From the NCBI GenBank assembly GCA_020851735.1, contig JADZCD010000036.1, forward strand, positions 1-64,000: DNA of 64,000 bases. The letters run 5' to 3'. This document shows positions 62,903-64,000 of the stretch, piece by piece; the stretch's first letter is position 1; every line of letters begins with the position of its first letter. Source of the stretch: Phycisphaeraceae bacterium (GTDB lineage Bacteria > Planctomycetota > Phycisphaerae > Phycisphaerales > Phycisphaeraceae). Below the pieces are notes generated by a model. It saw only the letters and a program-made list of their open reading frames with translations, had not been told where the DNA came from and did no database searches. A program made the translations under genes and the position numbers.

Positions 62903-64000
62903 CGCCTCCGCCAGTCCTCGAAAACAATCAAGGACCAGAGAATGTGGCTGTGATTGGCCTTTTCACGCAAATGCTCGTCCTGCAGCTGGGCCACCGTCTG
63001 GGCGTTGAATATCCCTTCCGCCGCGATGTGCCGGGGGTCCAAAAGCTCGCGCAACAGGGGCGCAAACTCCCCGCGGAGCCAGTTCTTCATCGGGATGCTG
63101 AATCCCTCCTTGGGACGATAGATGCACTCGGCCGGCACTTGTCGCGCCGCCGCCTGTTTAAGCAATACTTTGGTTTTGCCCTGGTGAACCTTCAAACGCG
63201 AGGGCAGGCGGAACGCCAGCTCCACCAGCTCCTTGTCCAGCAGCGGAACCCGCGACTCCAGCGACGTGGCCATGGACATGCGGTCCACCTTGACCAGGCA
63301 ATTGTCCACCAGATAACTGTGAAAATCGATATAGAGCGCGCGGTCCATTTCATTACGATCGCCCGCCCTCTGCGCCAGCGCCTGAATGTGCGCTTCCACG
63401 GGCGTGGGCATTTGCCCCAGCGCTTGCGGTGAAAAAAGACTCTGCCGCATCGCCCGGCCGACGAACAAGCGCCAACGAGCGTGACCCAAGGTGGGGCTGT
63501 GCTCCAAGCCCTCGACAAAACGCTTGGCCTTGTTCACCAGCCCCTTTTTCTTGGCGCTGGGGCGTAAGGCCCGAATCGCTGGCTCCGCCAGTCCGCTCCG
63601 CAGGAACGCCGGCACACGCTGCCAGCGATGGGATTTGTCCTGGGCCAGATACGTCTCGTACCCGCCGAATAGTTCATCCCCTCCGTCGCCCGAAAGCGCG
63701 ACGGTCACTTCCTGGCGGGCGTACCGTGAAACCAAAAACGTGGGGAATATCGAAAAATCCCCGATCGGATCGTCCATCAGGTTCATCAACGGATCAAAAA
63801 GCTCCACCACCTTCGGCTCAATCTGGGCACAGTGGTGTTCCGTGCCCAGGTGGCGTGCGACTTTCTCCGCCCAGCCAGCCTCGTTGTACGTCGGGTCCGC
63901 AAAACCGATGCTGAACGTCCGGGCCTGTCCCATCCCCGCCACCACCAGTGAACTGTCCACCCCGCCGGATAGAAACGCCCCCAAAGGCACGTCGCTGACC
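62890..64000 (-). CDS. asnB: Asparagine synthase-like amidotransferase, N-terminus outside the window
   Basis: The last ~370 residues of a second AsnB-type protein. The frame stays open to the right edge, where VSD precedes VPLGAFLSGGVDSSLVVAG, the ATP-PPase P-loop. Further signatures are SGDGGDELFGGYETYLAQD and MSMATSLESRVPLLDKELVE. The N-terminal glutaminase half lies beyond 64000. A GTG at 63990 is not a start but an internal Val. It is only distantly similar to the asnB at 56197-58140. Confidence 0.92.
   Translation of the reverse strand, partial: VSDVPLGAFLSGGVDSSLVVAGMGQARTFSIGFADPTYNEAGWAEKVARHLGTEHHCAQIEPKVVELFDPLMNLMDDPIGDFSIFPTFLVSRYARQEVTVALSGDGGDELFGGYETYLAQDKSHRWQRVPAFLRSGLAEPAIRALRPSAKKKGLVNKAKRFVEGLEHSPTLGHARWRLFVGRAMRQSLFSPQALGQMPTPVEAHIQALAQRAGDRNEMDRALYIDFHSYLVDNCLVKVDRMSMATSLESRVPLLDKELVELAFRLPSRLKVHQGKTKVLLKQAAARQVPAECIYRPKEGFSIPMKNWLRGEFAPLLRELLDPRHIAAEGIFNAQTVAQLQDEHLREKANHSHILWSLIVFEDWRRRWKV

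Overview
The window reads as a chromosome segment of a high-GC member of the PVC superphylum, most likely a planctomycete and perhaps of the Phycisphaerae. The evidence is indirect. A 'small basic protein' typical of PVC genomes lies at 17162-17485, with a start of the MSIDRSLRVGGGL type. The signal peptidase I carries a very large insertion, menaquinone is made by the futalosine route (mqnE), and the transposase remnant is of a type common in planctomycetes. No rRNA or tRNA gene was recognised.

Layout. Positions 1-9054 hold a type I-C CRISPR-Cas system, all read on the minus strand: cas3-cas5c-cas8c-cas7-cas4-cas1-cas2, a leader, and an array of identical 32-bp repeats that runs off the left edge. 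Two broken mobile-element genes follow (9169-11384): a serine recombinase without its catalytic domain and a DDE integrase without its N-terminus. From 11427 to about 32830 comes a mixed housekeeping block: PspC, SDR, M50 protease, mqnE, acpS, small basic protein, aminotransferase, nadC, ASCH protein, speA, carA, amidase, SIS isomerase, gapA, xseA/xseB, prepilin peptidase, OmpA-like lipoprotein and hisH. Next is a 1.7-kilo-residue ORF joining a PANK4-like DUF89 phosphatase to a complete HrpA helicase across an A9 tract (32886-38039). A 570-nt gap, lepB and a solitary nuoH follow. Positions 41843-54238 form a compact locus for a bidirectional group 3d [NiFe] hydrogenase: hypF-hypC-hypD-hypE-nickel permease-hoxE-hoxF-hoxU-hoxY-hoxH-protease-hypA-hypB. 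From 54277 to the right edge a minus-strand surface-glycan cluster holds two asnB-type amidotransferases, a GlpD-like oxidoreductase, an alpha/beta hydrolase, a methyltransferase, an epimerase, a hexapeptide acyltransferase and a membrane flippase-like protein.

How genes work together. HoxFU/E would pass electrons between NAD(H) and the HoxYH hydrogenase. HypA-F and the C-terminal protease build the NiFe site, and the CbiM-type permease probably imports nickel. The glycan genes overlap or lie close together and are probably one or two operons.

The most unusual signals are four. First, the DUF89-HrpA join: losing one A from the A9 tract would end the first gene at a TGA overlapping a candidate ATG of the second. 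Second, a short G-rich module, ACTTCCGGGGGC and variants, is scattered over about 37 kb, mostly in one strand polarity, both between genes and in-frame inside conserved proteins. Third, a 179-bp element has 28-bp inverted ends of CACGGAGA type. Fourth, a 116-bp inverted-repeat element swallows the stop codon of an aminotransferase gene.
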